From Candidatus Lindowbacteria bacterium RIFCSPLOWO2_12_FULL_62_27 (GTDB lineage: Bacteria > Lindowbacteria > 2-12-FULL-62-27), in assembly GCA_001784175.1 (NCBI GenBank), contig MFPR01000004.1, positions 443,731 to 507,730 of the forward strand: a stretch of DNA of 64,000 bases. Reading direction: 5' to 3'. Positions within the stretch are counted from its first letter, which is position 1; every line of letters begins with the position of its first letter. A program made the translations under genes and the position numbers. This document shows, one piece after another, positions 9,216-18,423 of this stretch. Below the pieces are notes generated by a model. That model saw nothing but the letters and a program-made list of their open reading frames with translations. It ran no database searches and was not told the DNA's origin.

Positions 9216-10466
9216 ATGGACGAGCAGGCACAAGCGCCTCTGGACCTGTCGGGGCCGGAGGTCTGGCGCGATCCCCGCTATCACACGATCATCTTGGAAG
9301 GGCTCAGGCGCGACGGGCTCGGCGCCGATGCAATCGAGCCGGTTCGCATGGCGTTTGCGGAGGGGGCGATCGGCTCGAACGAGGACCTCTACGAGGCGAT
9401 CGATCGGATCGCTTCCGGGATGCCGGCGGCGCGGCGGGATGCGGCCGCCGCCGTTCTGCGCCACCTTCGAGGCGTCGCGGCCGTCAACGCCGCATCCTAC
9501 CGAATCGCGACAGCGGAGGACGCCCGGACCGTCCATTGGCCGAACGCGCGGGATGTTCTCGAAAGAGACTCCGAGGCATACGTGGACATCCACGCCGACC
9601 TTTTTTATCGAACGTGTCATGCCTTCATCACGCGCAGTACGCCCATTGGCAGTGCAGGATCCTGTTTTGCGAAGCGTATCGCACAACACCTTCAGATGTG
9701 GGGATACAACTACGTGATCGAAGAAGACGACCTTCCTGAGGGATATCCGCTCGAGAGCCTGACCGACACGGAATATCGCATGGCGCCCGCACGAATGGGA
9801 ACGCTGTTCAACGTGCAGAGCATGCTGCAGATGGTCGAGAGGGCGTTCGGCAGCCGTCGGCCGGATATGCTGATTTCGACCCATTCGGACGGCGCATGGC
9901 TGGATCCATTCCGGTACGTGCGCTCGCGCTACAGTGACACCCGCGGGTATGTCGATGACTATGAGCGCCACAGCCGCGCCCTGAACCGGGCGCTCCTGCG
10001 ATGCGAGGTGTTCGTTTTTACGCTGGGCCTGACCGAAGCGTGGTACTTCGCACATTCTGGAGACTACACGAGCGTCACGCCCTGCAACAGGATTAACCCG
10101 CTCCTCTTGCGGATGAAGACGCTTTCGGTCGAGGAGAACGTGGCGGCGCTGGAATCGATGTACGAACTCTACCGCAGCCACCGCCCGGACATTAAATTCA
10201 TCATCAGCGTCTCTCCCATTCCGCTTCGGCGGACATTCTCAAAGGACCACCACATCGTGGTGGCAAACAATCTGTCGAAGGCGACGCTGGTTGTCGCGGC
10301 GCACAGGTTTGTGGACCGGCACCCCGGCCGCGCGTATTACTTTCCCGCGTATGAGATGGTGATGTACGGAGCGAAGGATCCGTGGGAGGCCGACCGGCGG
10401 CACGTGACGAAGGATGCGGTCAGCCGCGTGATGTCGCTCTTTCGCGCCATGTTTCTGGCCGAGTGA
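9216..10466 (+). CDS. GSCFA domain protein
   Basis: The GSAGSCFAKRIAQ motif at about residue 149 (counting from ATG 9216) names the GSCFA family, an SGNH-esterase-like fold often found in polysaccharide loci. The family motif FTLGLTEAWY follows near residue 270 and FIISVSPIPLRRT near 330. An all-helical region of about 115 residues precedes the domain. ATG 9216 follows a GGGAG; ATG 9120 in the same frame is an alternative. An acyl-ester hydrolase or transferase acting on glycan is plausible from the fold, but no member activity is assumed here. It is followed at 20 bases by the TylF-like methyltransferase gene. Confidence 0.78.
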   Translation: MDEQAQAPLDLSGPEVWRDPRYHTIILEGLRRDGLGADAIEPVRMAFAEGAIGSNEDLYEAIDRIASGMPAARRDAAAAVLRHLRGVAAVNAASYRIATAEDARTVHWPNARDVLERDSEAYVDIHADLFYRTCHAFITRSTPIGSAGSCFAKRIAQHLQMWGYNYVIEEDDLPEGYPLESLTDTEYRMAPARMGTLFNVQSMLQMVERAFGSRRPDMLISTHSDGAWLDPFRYVRSRYSDTRGYVDDYERHSRALNRALLRCEVFVFTLGLTEAWYFAHSGDYTSVTPCNRINPLLLRMKTLSVEENVAALESMYELYRSHRPDIKFIISVSPIPLRRTFSKDHHIVVANNLSKATLVVAAHRFVDRHPGRAYYFPAYEMVMYGAKDPWEADRRHVTKDAVSRVMSLFRAMFLAE

Positions 10467-10486
10467 GCGGCGGGGATGAATGCCCG

Positions 10487-11170
10487 ATGATGTTTGAGGA
10501 ATCCCAGTGCCCCACCGACAGGAAGCTCTGGAACTTTTCAAAGTACGTGCGACGCCAGTCGATTGCCAGATTCCTCGTTTTTTATGAGATTTTCAAGCGG
10601 ATCATCGACGTCAAAGGCTCGATTGTCGAATGCGGCATCCATCATGGCGGAGGGTTGATGACATGGGCCAAGCTGTCGAGTACGCTGGAACCCTACAATT
10701 ACCATCGAAAGATCATCGGGTTTGACACCTTTGACGGATTTCCAAGCGTGAATCCGGTGGATGGGAGCCGGCCGGAGGCCAGGGTGGGGATGTTCCGGGA
10801 ATCGTACGACATTTACGTCGAACTGACCGGCTGCATCAAGGAATACGACGCGAACCGTTTCCTCAATGACATACCGAAGATTGATCTGGTGAAGGGCGAC
10901 GCCAATGAAACCATTCCACGCTACGTCGACGAAAACAAGCATCTGCTGGTGGCCCTCCTTTATCTCGATTTCGACATCTACCAGCCGACCGTCACTGCGC
11001 TCAAGACGTTCCTGCCAAGGATGCCGAAGGGTGCGGTGATCGCATTTGATGAAGTGGACAACCCGCACTGGCCCGGAGAAACGGCGGCCCTGCTCGACTG
11101 CATGGATTTAAGCACGCATCGTCTCGAATGCGCGCCGTTTGAACCGAACGTTTCCTGGATCGTGTTGTAG
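10487..11170 (+). CDS. TylF/MycF-type macrocin O-methyltransferase-like protein
   Basis: The protein has the SAM site IVECGIHHGGGLMTW near residue 45 and the C-terminal segment LLYLDFDIYQPTVTAL with the acidic residues that bind magnesium in TylF/MycF, which methylate sugar hydroxyls of macrolides. A sugar O-methyltransferase role in the surface glycan is the natural reading. Of several nearby ATGs, 10487 is chosen because it has a GCGGGGA upstream and gives the expected N-terminus. It lies between the GSCFA gene and the cytidylyltransferase gene on the same strand. Confidence 0.8.
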   Translation: MMFEESQCPTDRKLWNFSKYVRRQSIARFLVFYEIFKRIIDVKGSIVECGIHHGGGLMTWAKLSSTLEPYNYHRKIIGFDTFDGFPSVNPVDGSRPEARVGMFRESYDIYVELTGCIKEYDANRFLNDIPKIDLVKGDANETIPRYVDENKHLLVALLYLDFDIYQPTVTALKTFLPRMPKGAVIAFDEVDNPHWPGETAALLDCMDLSTHRLECAPFEPNVSWIVL

Positions 11171-11199
11171 CCGTTTCCCGGCCGAACAACAGGTGCGCG

Positions 11200-11949
11200 A
11201 TGGCTGAGACGGAATCCCATGGCCACGAAATCGTCTGCATCATCCAGGCCCGCGTCCGGTCCGCGCGCCTTCCCGGGAAAGTGCTCAAGGAGGTGGCCGG
11301 AAAAACGGTCCTGGAGCACTTGATTTCGAGGGTCCAATCCGCCCGGCGGGTCGATCGGATCATTTTGGCGACGGGCGCGGATGTGGCCAACCGCCCCTTG
11401 GAGAAAATCGCGGATGCTTCAGGCGTCTCGTTTTTTTCGGGCAGCGAGACGGACGTGCTGGACCGATATTACCGGGCGGTCCAACGGTTTCGTCTGGAAG
11501 GCGCGCGCGGCGTGGTGCGAATCACGGGAGATTGCCCGCTGATTGATCCGGCGGTGGTCGATGCCGTCATCCGTCATTATCTGGACCACGATTTGGATTA
11601 CGTTTCAAACACGGTTCCGCCTGCGTATCCGGACGGCCTGGACACAGAGGTTTTCAGTTTTCGGTCGCTTGAAACGGCATGGCGGGAGGCGGCGGCGCCG
11701 TATGACAGAGAGCATGTCACGCCGTACATCACCGGCTGCGGCAGGTTCGCTCTGGGAAACGTCGCCTGCGAGCAGGATTTGTCTCATGAGCGGTGGACCC
11801 TGGACTATCCGGAGGACTGGGAGTTGATTCGAAGGATCTTCGAACGTTTTTCCGGGCCTTTCGGGATGACGGACATCCTGAAATACAGGATGGAACAGCC
11901 CGCGCTGTTCCTCGCCAATCAGCGTCTCCGGGCCGTTCCTTTCACGTAG
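11200..11949 (+). CDS. CMP-nonulosonate cytidylyltransferase-like protein (PseF/SpsF family)
   Basis: IIQARVRSARLPGKVLKEVAGK is the nucleotide-binding start of the SpsF/PseF/NeuA group, and RITGDCPLIDP near residue 105 is the conserved metal-binding segment. Such enzymes join CTP to a nonulosonic acid, giving the CMP-sugar donor. It is the only cytidylyltransferase of this type in the window, so it is the best candidate for activating the product of the NeuB-like synthase at 26427. Length (249 residues) fits. The 3' end overlaps the convergent aminotransferase gene by 8 bases. Confidence 0.75.
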   Translation: MAETESHGHEIVCIIQARVRSARLPGKVLKEVAGKTVLEHLISRVQSARRVDRIILATGADVANRPLEKIADASGVSFFSGSETDVLDRYYRAVQRFRLEGARGVVRITGDCPLIDPAVVDAVIRHYLDHDLDYVSNTVPPAYPDGLDTEVFSFRSLETAWREAAAPYDREHVTPYITGCGRFALGNVACEQDLSHERWTLDYPEDWELIRRIFERFSGPFGMTDILKYRMEQPALFLANQRLRAVPFT

Positions 11950-13333
11950 ACCCCCGGCACTCGCGCTCCAGGGGACAGGGCATCGCCGGGCAGACTTGGG
12001 CGCAGCCATTGTATTTTCGGAACACGGGCCGGATCGGCCGCCCCACCAGATATTTTTCCATGCCCTGATCCAGCGCATCCCGATACACCGCGCACGACGC
12101 CTCAAAGGCCGACACGATCTGCGACACGTCCTCGTCCGTGTGCGTGTAACAGGGAAGAAAATATCCGTGGAACAACACGCCGCGGCCAATCATTTCCTGC
12201 ATGAGGAGCGTCTTGAACGCCGGCGACGGCCGGCCGGCGCCGTCCAGACAGACGGAAACGATCCGCCAGGAGGAGGCGTGGATTTCGAGGAAGTCCGACA
12301 CGCGGGCCGCGGCTGCCGCCGAACGCATTCCCGCCGCGACAGACTCGACCCGCTGCCGGTGCCGGCTCAGGACGTCCCTGGTCTGAAATTCCCGAAGCAC
12401 CGCTTGGCCGGCCGCCAGTCCCGTTGTTTCACCACCGTGGGTGGTTGAAATGAGAAACACCCGGGGCGCGATCTCCTGCCGGATCCCCCCCAGATCCATG
12501 ATGCCGGCGCGGCCGGTCAGGGCGCAAATCGAAAACCCGTTCCCGATGGCCTTGCCCCATGCCACCAGATCCGGCTCAAGCCCATGACGCGCGTGTGCGC
12601 CAGGCCAGCCCGCGCGGAACCCCGTGACCATCTCGTCGACAATGAAGACCGCACCGTGCCGGCGCGCCAATTTCTGCGCTTCACGGAGCGCGCCCGGCGG
12701 CGAGGAGCAAATCTCCTCGGGCTCCGTGATGACGCAGGCGATCCGCCCGGGGTGATCGGAAAAAAGCCGTTCCAGCGTTTCCGGGTGCGTTGAATCGTAC
12801 GTCAGGGAAAGCGCACGGGTCGAGTCCGGCACGCCGCTCTTGCAAACCGTCGACCCGATGAACCAGTCGTCGTAACTGTAAAACGGATGATTGCCCGGAA
12901 ACGCCACGAGGTCCCGGCCGGTGAAAGCCCGCGATAGCTTGACGGCGGCCGTCGTCACGGTCGAGCCATTCTTCGAAAATTTGATCCGTTCCGCGCCCGG
13001 CACCGCGCTCAGAAACTCCCTCGCAAACTCCAGCTCGATGACGGCCGGCCGCTGAAAATTCACGCCCAGATCAAGTTGTTTCCGGACCGCGCTCAGCACC
13101 GGCTCATACGCGTGGCCGAGACTGACGGAGCCCAGTCCCAGCGCGCAGTCGACATACTCGTTGCCGTCCAGATCCCACACCCGACCGTGTTTGCCGCGGG
13201 CGATCGCCGCCGGCGACAGCTCCGGAAACTGGTCGTCCCCCTTCGAATAGGTATGCGCGCCGCCGGGGATCCGCTCATGAACTTCCCGACGGTACGCAAC
13301 GGAGCGGGTAAAGGACCGGGCAGGAAGGGCCAT
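11942..13333 (-). CDS. Class III PLP aminotransferase (glutamate-1-semialdehyde aminomutase-like) with Cys-rich tail
   Basis: The fold is that of PLP class III enzymes: GGAHTYSKGDDQFPE at the N-terminus as in HemL-like proteins, KFSKNGSTVTTAAVKL near residue 115 (cofactor phosphate cradle), VFIVDEMVTGFR near 220 with the PLP-ring aspartate, and VAWGKAIGNGF near 250 with the Schiff-base lysine. It ends with an extra cysteine-rich tail (CAQVC, then PC and EC) not expected in HemL. ATG 13333 overlaps the upstream gene by one base (TGATG). It probably aminates a keto-sugar, working with the aldo/keto reductase beside it. The 3' end overlaps the cytidylyltransferase gene. Confidence 0.78.
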   Translation of the reverse strand: MALPARSFTRSVAYRREVHERIPGGAHTYSKGDDQFPELSPAAIARGKHGRVWDLDGNEYVDCALGLGSVSLGHAYEPVLSAVRKQLDLGVNFQRPAVIELEFAREFLSAVPGAERIKFSKNGSTVTTAAVKLSRAFTGRDLVAFPGNHPFYSYDDWFIGSTVCKSGVPDSTRALSLTYDSTHPETLERLFSDHPGRIACVITEPEEICSSPPGALREAQKLARRHGAVFIVDEMVTGFRAGWPGAHARHGLEPDLVAWGKAIGNGFSICALTGRAGIMDLGGIRQEIAPRVFLISTTHGGETTGLAAGQAVLREFQTRDVLSRHRQRVESVAAGMRSAAAAARVSDFLEIHASSWRIVSVCLDGAGRPSPAFKTLLMQEMIGRGVLFHGYFLPCYTHTDEDVSQIVSAFEASCAVYRDALDQGMEKYLVGRPIRPVFRKYNGCAQVCPAMPCPLERECRGST

Positions 13334-14193
13334 CAGAGCCGGGCCGGCCATCGGTCCGGATCGGCCCACGCGTCCTCCGGACAGGCGAATTCCTCCAGGG
13401 CGGCAAGTTGCCGGTCGTCCAACCGGGGACGGCGGGCTGCGCGGCCCGCCACTTCCAGTTCCTCCGTGCGGCCGATGCCGACCAGCACCACATCGGCGGG
13501 AGAATCCAGCGCGAAACGAATGGCCAGTTCCGGCAACGTCATGTCCCATTCCGCAGCCAGCCGATCCAGCCGGTTCAATCGCGTCTTCATCTCGCATTCA
13601 TCTCCAAGGATGGAATTCCGGCGGTCCGTCAGAAGCCCTCGGCACAGGACGGTACGCGCCACAACCTCCGGGGAGCCGCGTTGGACCCGCTTGAGGGCGG
13701 GGATCACGGATGGATTCAGAATGCTGTATTCGACTTGAACCACATCACACCAGGACGATTCAATCGCCAGCCGGGCGTCCTCGACGCCGTAGGTGGAGGC
13801 GCCGATCCGGCGGGCCAGGCCGCGGGATTTGATCTCCTGCATCTCCTGAATCACATCGCGTGCCGTAAGATCCACCCGCGTCGCGCTGTGAAGGAGGAGC
13901 GTATCGATCCGGTCCAGCCGAAGCCGGCCCAGCGAAGCCTTGAGACGCGCCATGAGCGGCCCGGCGGTCAGCTTGGTGCAGATTCGGACATTCCCTCGCA
14001 GCATCCGTTCCGCGGATTCCCCCAGGATTCGCTCGCTGTCCCCATAATCCGATGCGGTGTCGATATAGCCGACGCCCGACGCGACGGCTTGTTCAATGAT
14101 TTGAACCGTCGTTGTCCGGCCGGTTTCAACCGGCCAGCCATATTCTGGGGAAAACGGCGCGGTGCCAAGCCCGAGTATCGCGGCGCTCACCAC
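13333..14193 (-). CDS. Aldo/keto reductase
   Basis: An NADPH-dependent oxidoreductase of the AKR superfamily. The catalytic tetrad is visible: Asp and Tyr in DTASDYG near residue 40, Lys in RICTKLTAG near 72 and His in LLLHSATR near 100. The barrel continues with RIGASTYGVEDAR and ends with a C-terminal NADP-binding segment (DVVLVGIGRTEEL). The GTG start at 14193 abuts the sulfotransferase stop and GTG 14190 is equally possible. Together with the class III aminotransferase it makes a two-step keto-sugar or side-chain conversion likely. This gene pair often accompanies SpsF-type cytidylyltransferases, which agrees with the convergent neighbour. Confidence 0.82.
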   Translation of the reverse strand: MVSAAILGLGTAPFSPEYGWPVETGRTTTVQIIEQAVASGVGYIDTASDYGDSERILGESAERMLRGNVRICTKLTAGPLMARLKASLGRLRLDRIDTLLLHSATRVDLTARDVIQEMQEIKSRGLARRIGASTYGVEDARLAIESSWCDVVQVEYSILNPSVIPALKRVQRGSPEVVARTVLCRGLLTDRRNSILGDECEMKTRLNRLDRLAAEWDMTLPELAIRFALDSPADVVLVGIGRTEELEVAGRAARRPRLDDRQLAALEEFACPEDAWADPDRWPARL

Positions 14194-15408
14194 TCAACCA
14201 CCGGCGGCCACGAGCCAATTGAAATACTCCGGCTCATGGAAAAACCGGGCGGCTTCATCCGACGGCGCGGTTCCTTTCCGGTAAAGCTTCAGCCGTCGGA
14301 GTTCGATGGTCCGGTGGTACAAACGCCACGGGGTGCTGTAGAAGAATCTGCCGCCGACGATCTGCCGGCACCACGGACCCAGCCTGTCATAGGAAATATC
14401 ATGCTGAAAAAGCAGGCCGACATCACCTGTCTCCACGGTTCGCGGATGAATATCACCGTAGCCGAGCGCAATCATTTCGGGCAGGCAGAACTTCTCGATC
14501 TGAATCCGCAGCTCCTCCGATAGATACTGTTTCCATTTTTCCCTGAATTCGCCCGAAATTCCCCCCGGCTTCGCAGGCCCGGCAACTCCGCCCTTCTCCT
14601 GATAGCTGGTATTCGGCGCTTTGAATTTCCCGTGCACCATCGACTCCTCGTAAGGCACGCCGAGAAAATCCGCCACGTTCTTCAAGATCTCCGCCGGTTG
14701 GCTGACGAGGGCTTCGTACCGAACGGTGATCACCCGCCCCTTGAGCTCGCTTTCGGCCGTTTGATATTTCCAGGAATAGTAAACCGATTTGCGCCAGTCA
14801 CGGATATTGAAGAGAAGCGGATAAGGCGAATCCGACATGAAATTGGAACTCACGACCGACCGGGGATCGCGCAGAATATGGATGAATTTCATGCCGGGAA
14901 ACGTTCTCGACATCGGCAGGAAAAGCTGCTCGCACCAGGCGTCTTTGAAGCCGGCGTAAACGCACCCGTTCTTTTCCGAACCCCGGTAAAGCAGATTCAT
15001 AATCTCGAGGAAGAGTCCGTCAAAAGACCGGGACGCGCAGGATTTGACAGGCTCCCGAATCTCCGGGCAAAAATATCCGCCCCGCCCGGAGATCCGCTCC
15101 AGAATCTCCCCCTTCAAAAAGTCCGGCAGGTCGTGCCTGAGGTCCGTGCGATCGACAAACTCGCGGACGCGGGGACTTCCCATGAAATAAAAATGATCGA
15201 TCGGATAGGCGGCCTCCTTGATCACGCCGTGAATCCGGTGGTAGGCGAAATGCAGGAATCCCCTGAAAAATTCCGCCAGCGGGTCCGGCGCGCAAATCAT
15301 CCGGGGGTGCTGATTCAAACATTCGGCGATGAGCGTCGTCCCGCTTCGCGCCACACCGCTGACCATCACAAATTTGGAATGTTCGTTGAGGCGCGGGAGG
15401 TCATTCAT
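14194..15408 (-). CDS. Sulfotransferase family protein
   Basis: The 5'-phosphosulfate loop VMVSGVARSGTTLIAE lies near residue 15 and the 3'-phosphate-binding segment HILRDPRSVVSSNF near residue 165, both characteristic of PAPS-dependent sulfotransferases. At 404 residues it is somewhat longer than minimal family members. ATG 15408 is chosen; it overlaps the preceding gene's stop by 8 bases, within the string ATGAATGA. A sulfated glycan is implied, though no PAPS synthesis genes are in the window. It sits in the FkbM to aminotransferase operon. Confidence 0.82.
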   Translation of the reverse strand: MNDLPRLNEHSKFVMVSGVARSGTTLIAECLNQHPRMICAPDPLAEFFRGFLHFAYHRIHGVIKEAAYPIDHFYFMGSPRVREFVDRTDLRHDLPDFLKGEILERISGRGGYFCPEIREPVKSCASRSFDGLFLEIMNLLYRGSEKNGCVYAGFKDAWCEQLFLPMSRTFPGMKFIHILRDPRSVVSSNFMSDSPYPLLFNIRDWRKSVYYSWKYQTAESELKGRVITVRYEALVSQPAEILKNVADFLGVPYEESMVHGKFKAPNTSYQEKGGVAGPAKPGGISGEFREKWKQYLSEELRIQIEKFCLPEMIALGYGDIHPRTVETGDVGLLFQHDISYDRLGPWCRQIVGGRFFYSTPWRLYHRTIELRRLKLYRKGTAPSDEAARFFHEPEYFNWLVAAGG

Positions 15409-16408
15409 TAAACTGTTTCGTCCCCCGGAACCACGCCACCCGCCGGCCGCCGAACCCCGATTTGAACAGGGCGATGCTGGTTGCCTTCGCATCGCCGGTT
15501 TCTCCGGGAACCGGCTGCCAGCCCATGTCAAGAAACCGGTCCTCTCGGGAGCGGGCGTGTCGGAGGGCGGCCCAGATTCCATAATGCCCGTGGCCGCCAT
15601 CCGGACCGGCGTCCGGATGTGTGGCGGACGAGGCGTAGTAAACATGTCCGTTGAATCTGTAAAACAGGGCGGCGACCGCCCATGCGCCTTCCGGATTCGT
15701 GACGGCGACGAGAAACGCCTGATCGGCGCGGATCATCTCATACATTGTCTCAAACGTGTTCCTCGGACGCGTGACGCGGCCGGCCGCGAGATGATGCAGG
15801 ATCCGGTATTTTTCGCACGCCTCGTAATTCCAGTTCTCTCGATCGATGACGGTGACCGGGAATTTCTTCATGGCCCGCGTGATCAGCGGCCTGTAACTCT
15901 TTCGTACCGCGCGCCAGAGCGTGTCTTCATCCTCCCGCAGATCAATCACGCGGCTGGCGGAGGACTCGTCCCGGAATCCGTGCATCTTCAGAAAATTGAA
16001 CAGGGTTCTTCCCGAGACCAGCTCCACCGGTTCAATGGCGACCCTGTACCGTTCCGCCTGTTTTCTCGCCGCGAGATCCGACACTTCCGAGAAGATTTCC
16101 TCCTCCACCCGGGAACGCGCATTCGATGCCTCCGGCAGCGCGAAAATCGGCGCGGAGAGATAGTCGCCGCCGTAGGAGAATTCCAGTCCGCCATTGTTCC
16201 GGCAGAGATATACCGGCACGTAAGCAGCGAGTTCCCCGGAATCCAAATACGCAAGGAACGACAAATCCTCAACCCAGCGATTCCCCAGATAGAGATGGTC
16301 ATACTCCCGGACCAGGGAACTGTAGAACGCGGTGGAACCCGGAATTTTCGCGATTTCCTTTTCGGCGAGGACCGGAAACTGTTTGTCGTGTGCGAATATG
16401 AATTTCAT
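15401..16408 (-). CDS. FemAB/GNAT-like acyl- or aminoacyl-transferase
   Basis: A 335-residue protein of the double-GNAT FemAB type. Recognisable parts are the N-terminal FSYGGDYLSAPIF segment, LWRAVRKSYRPLITRA near residue 165, and the C-terminal GNAT core around GAWAVAALFYRFNGHVYYA and the FLDMGW segment. FemAB-like proteins transfer amino acids from aminoacyl-tRNA or acyl groups to amines. The locus also encodes an amino acid:carrier-protein ligase, so an aminoacyl donor other than tRNA is conceivable, but that is inference. ATGA overlap with the FkbM gene shows co-translation. Confidence 0.68.
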   Translation of the reverse strand: MKFIFAHDKQFPVLAEKEIAKIPGSTAFYSSLVREYDHLYLGNRWVEDLSFLAYLDSGELAAYVPVYLCRNNGGLEFSYGGDYLSAPIFALPEASNARSRVEEEIFSEVSDLAARKQAERYRVAIEPVELVSGRTLFNFLKMHGFRDESSASRVIDLREDEDTLWRAVRKSYRPLITRAMKKFPVTVIDRENWNYEACEKYRILHHLAAGRVTRPRNTFETMYEMIRADQAFLVAVTNPEGAWAVAALFYRFNGHVYYASSATHPDAGPDGGHGHYGIWAALRHARSREDRFLDMGWQPVPGETGDAKATSIALFKSGFGGRRVAWFRGTKQFNE

Positions 16409-17433
16409 ACCACATCGTCATAGTCGGACAAATGCCGGCGACGGTCCACGAATCGGCCGACGTGGAGTACGGCCTCATCGGGATGGGCCCGGACCGCCTC
16501 GAAAAGCGCCAGGGCCTCCTGCGAGGCGTGCGACGCTCTCAAGGCCGACCGGCGGGCGACCAAAGATCGAATTCGATCGGCCTCCTCCCCCTTCGCCCAC
16601 GTTTCGAGCGACAGTTGAAGCGCAAAATCAAAATATTCCAAAAGCAGGGCGCACACAAAAAGGACATGCTGCGCCCGCTCCGGAAACGGCCCCTTCCACG
16701 CGCCCCCCGCCAAAGGATCCTTGAAAAACACGGCATCCGCCCAGAACGTCCGTTCTCGGCCGGCCGATGTCCGTTTGTCCAGAAGCCTGCTCGACCGGAA
16801 ATGAAGCTCAAAACCATAAAAGGAAAATCCGCGGTTCCTCAAAAACAGTTCGACTTCCGAAAAAAGTTTTTCTCCGGCATACATTTCGAAAAACTCCACT
16901 TCCGCAAAAATCGCCACCGTCCGCTCCGCCAGTGTCCGCTCGGCACCCTCCAGAATCTCGTGGGTGCCGCCCTGGCAGTCAATTTTCAAAAATTCGCCCC
17001 AAGGATCCCCGCCCCCAAGCAAGTCAAAAATCACGGAATCCAGACTTCGCGTTTTCAGCGGAATCGTTTGATTCAACTCATACCCCTTCATTCCATACCG
17101 GCGGACGAATGCCGGATTGGGCATGCGAAGAGAACTGTTCACCGGAGACGACAGGGCGTAAAGCGTTGCCTGGGTTTCTCCGCCGGCCAGCGCGGCGGGT
17201 TGAAAGAGACATTTCGACCAAGGAGAATTCCGGGCGGATTGCGACGACAATTTCCGGCATTCCTCCTCGTCGGGTTCGAAGGCCAGCACCGCCGTCACGC
17301 CCGCAATGGGCGCCACCAAGTCATGTACTCCCCCTCGCGCGCCGACATCCACAAACCCGAGGGGAAGACCTCGCAAGGTCAGACACGGAGCGCTTCTTTC
17401 GAATAGGGGCTCCTTGAAGAGGGAATTCAGCAT
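16405..17433 (-). CDS. FkbM family methyltransferase
   Basis: The FkbM core is visible: GFVDVGARGGVHDLV near residue 25 (SAM site), VLAFEPDEEECRKL, and the family hallmark FLKIDCQGGTHEILEGAER near residue 150, followed by EVEFFEMYAG. These enzymes O-methylate sugars or macrolides. ATG 17433 is preferred over an upstream in-frame start at 17493 because the latter would lie inside the likely promoter. It is the first gene of the minus-strand operon running to 11942. It is divergent from the split transketolase genes. Confidence 0.8.
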   Translation of the reverse strand: MLNSLFKEPLFERSAPCLTLRGLPLGFVDVGARGGVHDLVAPIAGVTAVLAFEPDEEECRKLSSQSARNSPWSKCLFQPAALAGGETQATLYALSSPVNSSLRMPNPAFVRRYGMKGYELNQTIPLKTRSLDSVIFDLLGGGDPWGEFLKIDCQGGTHEILEGAERTLAERTVAIFAEVEFFEMYAGEKLFSEVELFLRNRGFSFYGFELHFRSSRLLDKRTSAGRERTFWADAVFFKDPLAGGAWKGPFPERAQHVLFVCALLLEYFDFALQLSLETWAKGEEADRIRSLVARRSALRASHASQEALALFEAVRAHPDEAVLHVGRFVDRRRHLSDYDDVV

Positions 17434-17464
17434 GACACTTGTTGATTCTGCATATACGCGGGAA

Positions 17465-17493
17465 ATGGAAGCACGTCCGGGAACGGCAGTCAA
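17465..17493 (-). promoter_or_regulatory. Promoter for FkbM operon
   Basis: On the minus strand TTGACT (17488-17493) and TTCCAT (17465-17470) are 17 bases apart, the same pair of hexamers as before the first wbqC, and preceded by GTGC in both. A TATATG at 17452-17457 is an alternative -10. Confidence 0.4.
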
Positions 17494-17515
17494 CGGAAGG
17501 GGTCACGGACGGCCC

Positions 17516-17544
17516 TTGACACGTTCTCACCCCTGACATTAAAT
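17516..17544 (+). promoter_or_regulatory. Sigma-70-type promoter for transketolase operon
   Basis: TTGACA (17516-17521) and TTAAAT (17539-17544) are separated by 17 bases, the best promoter in the window. It is followed by AAAGGGGGAG (17556-17563), a Shine-Dalgarno for the ATG at 17575, so this transcript has a normal leader, unlike most others here. Confidence 0.7.
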
Positions 17545-17574
17545 AGCCGATCTCAAAGGGGGAGCGTGCATCAC

Positions 17575-18423
17575 ATGAGAGGGCAATCAACCGGGGACTT
17601 GGCGGCCATCGCCAAGTGGGTTCGTCTCAAAGTGGTCGACATGGCGGTGAAGGCCAACAGCGGCCACATCAGTACAGCGTTCTCGCAGACCGAAATTCTG
17701 GTTTCGCTCTATTTTGGCGGAATTCTCCGATATGATCCGATGAACCCCCGGTGGGAGGGACGGGACCGATTCATCCAGAGCAAGGGCCAGGGGGGGATCG
17801 GGCTCTATCCGGTCCTCGCCCGAGCCGGATTTTTCCCTCTCGATGTGCTCGAAGGATTTGCGCAGGAAGGCAACATGCTCGGCGTTCACACTGATTGGCA
17901 CATTCCGGGCATCGAGGTCGTCACGGGGTCTTTGGGTCACGGCCTGCCGATCGCCACCGGGATGGCCCAGGCGGCGCTCAACGACCACAAGAAGCATTTG
18001 ATTTTCGTCCTGCTCGGCGATGCCGAACTCTATGAGGGGTCCAACTGGGAAGCCGCCCTGATGGCCGCCCACAAGGGCTACTCGAATCTCATCTGCATGG
18101 TGGACCGAAACGGGCAGGGAACGATCGGCTATACGGACCGGATCGAGGGACAAAACGATGGGCCGAGGCTCAACCCCCTCGACAGAAAGTTCGAGGCGTT
18201 TGGGTTTGAAACCCGCGTCATCGACGGCCACGATTTCGGACAGATTTTCGAAGCCCTCAAGGATGTCCGGGCCCGGCCGTTGGCCGCAGGCAGGCCCCTC
18301 ATGATCATCGCCAACACCCGCAAAGGCAAAGGGTGCTCGCTCATGGAGGACGAGCGCTTTTGGCATTATCGGGTTCCGGCCGGCGCGGACCTGGAAAGTG
18401 TCCGCAGGGACCTCCGGCCATGA
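17575..18423 (+). CDS. Transketolase, N-terminal (TPP-binding) subunit
   Basis: The protein matches the first half of transketolase: KANSGHISTAFSQTEI near residue 25, GSLGHGLPIATGMA near 120, and the TPP motif beginning LLGDAELYEGSNWEAA near 150. Split transketolases have this half and the pyrimidine-binding half as separate subunits, and the partner follows with an ATGA overlap. The reaction would move a two-carbon ketol unit between sugar phosphates. Its place in a glycan island suggests a dedicated supply of sedoheptulose 7-phosphate or the making of a branched sugar. ATG 17575 is preferred to GTG 17566 because of the Shine-Dalgarno spacing. Confidence 0.88.
   Translation: MRGQSTGDLAAIAKWVRLKVVDMAVKANSGHISTAFSQTEILVSLYFGGILRYDPMNPRWEGRDRFIQSKGQGGIGLYPVLARAGFFPLDVLEGFAQEGNMLGVHTDWHIPGIEVVTGSLGHGLPIATGMAQAALNDHKKHLIFVLLGDAELYEGSNWEAALMAAHKGYSNLICMVDRNGQGTIGYTDRIEGQNDGPRLNPLDRKFEAFGFETRVIDGHDFGQIFEALKDVRARPLAAGRPLMIIANTRKGKGCSLMEDERFWHYRVPAGADLESVRRDLRP

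Noticed and set aside
9066-10181. 371-residue minus-strand frame opposite the GSCFA gene
   Set aside because: Antisense shadow; the plus strand carries the GSCFA motif.
13408-14523. 371-residue plus-strand frame opposite the aldo/keto reductase and sulfotransferase
   Set aside because: The minus-strand genes have complete catalytic motifs, so the plus frame is a shadow.
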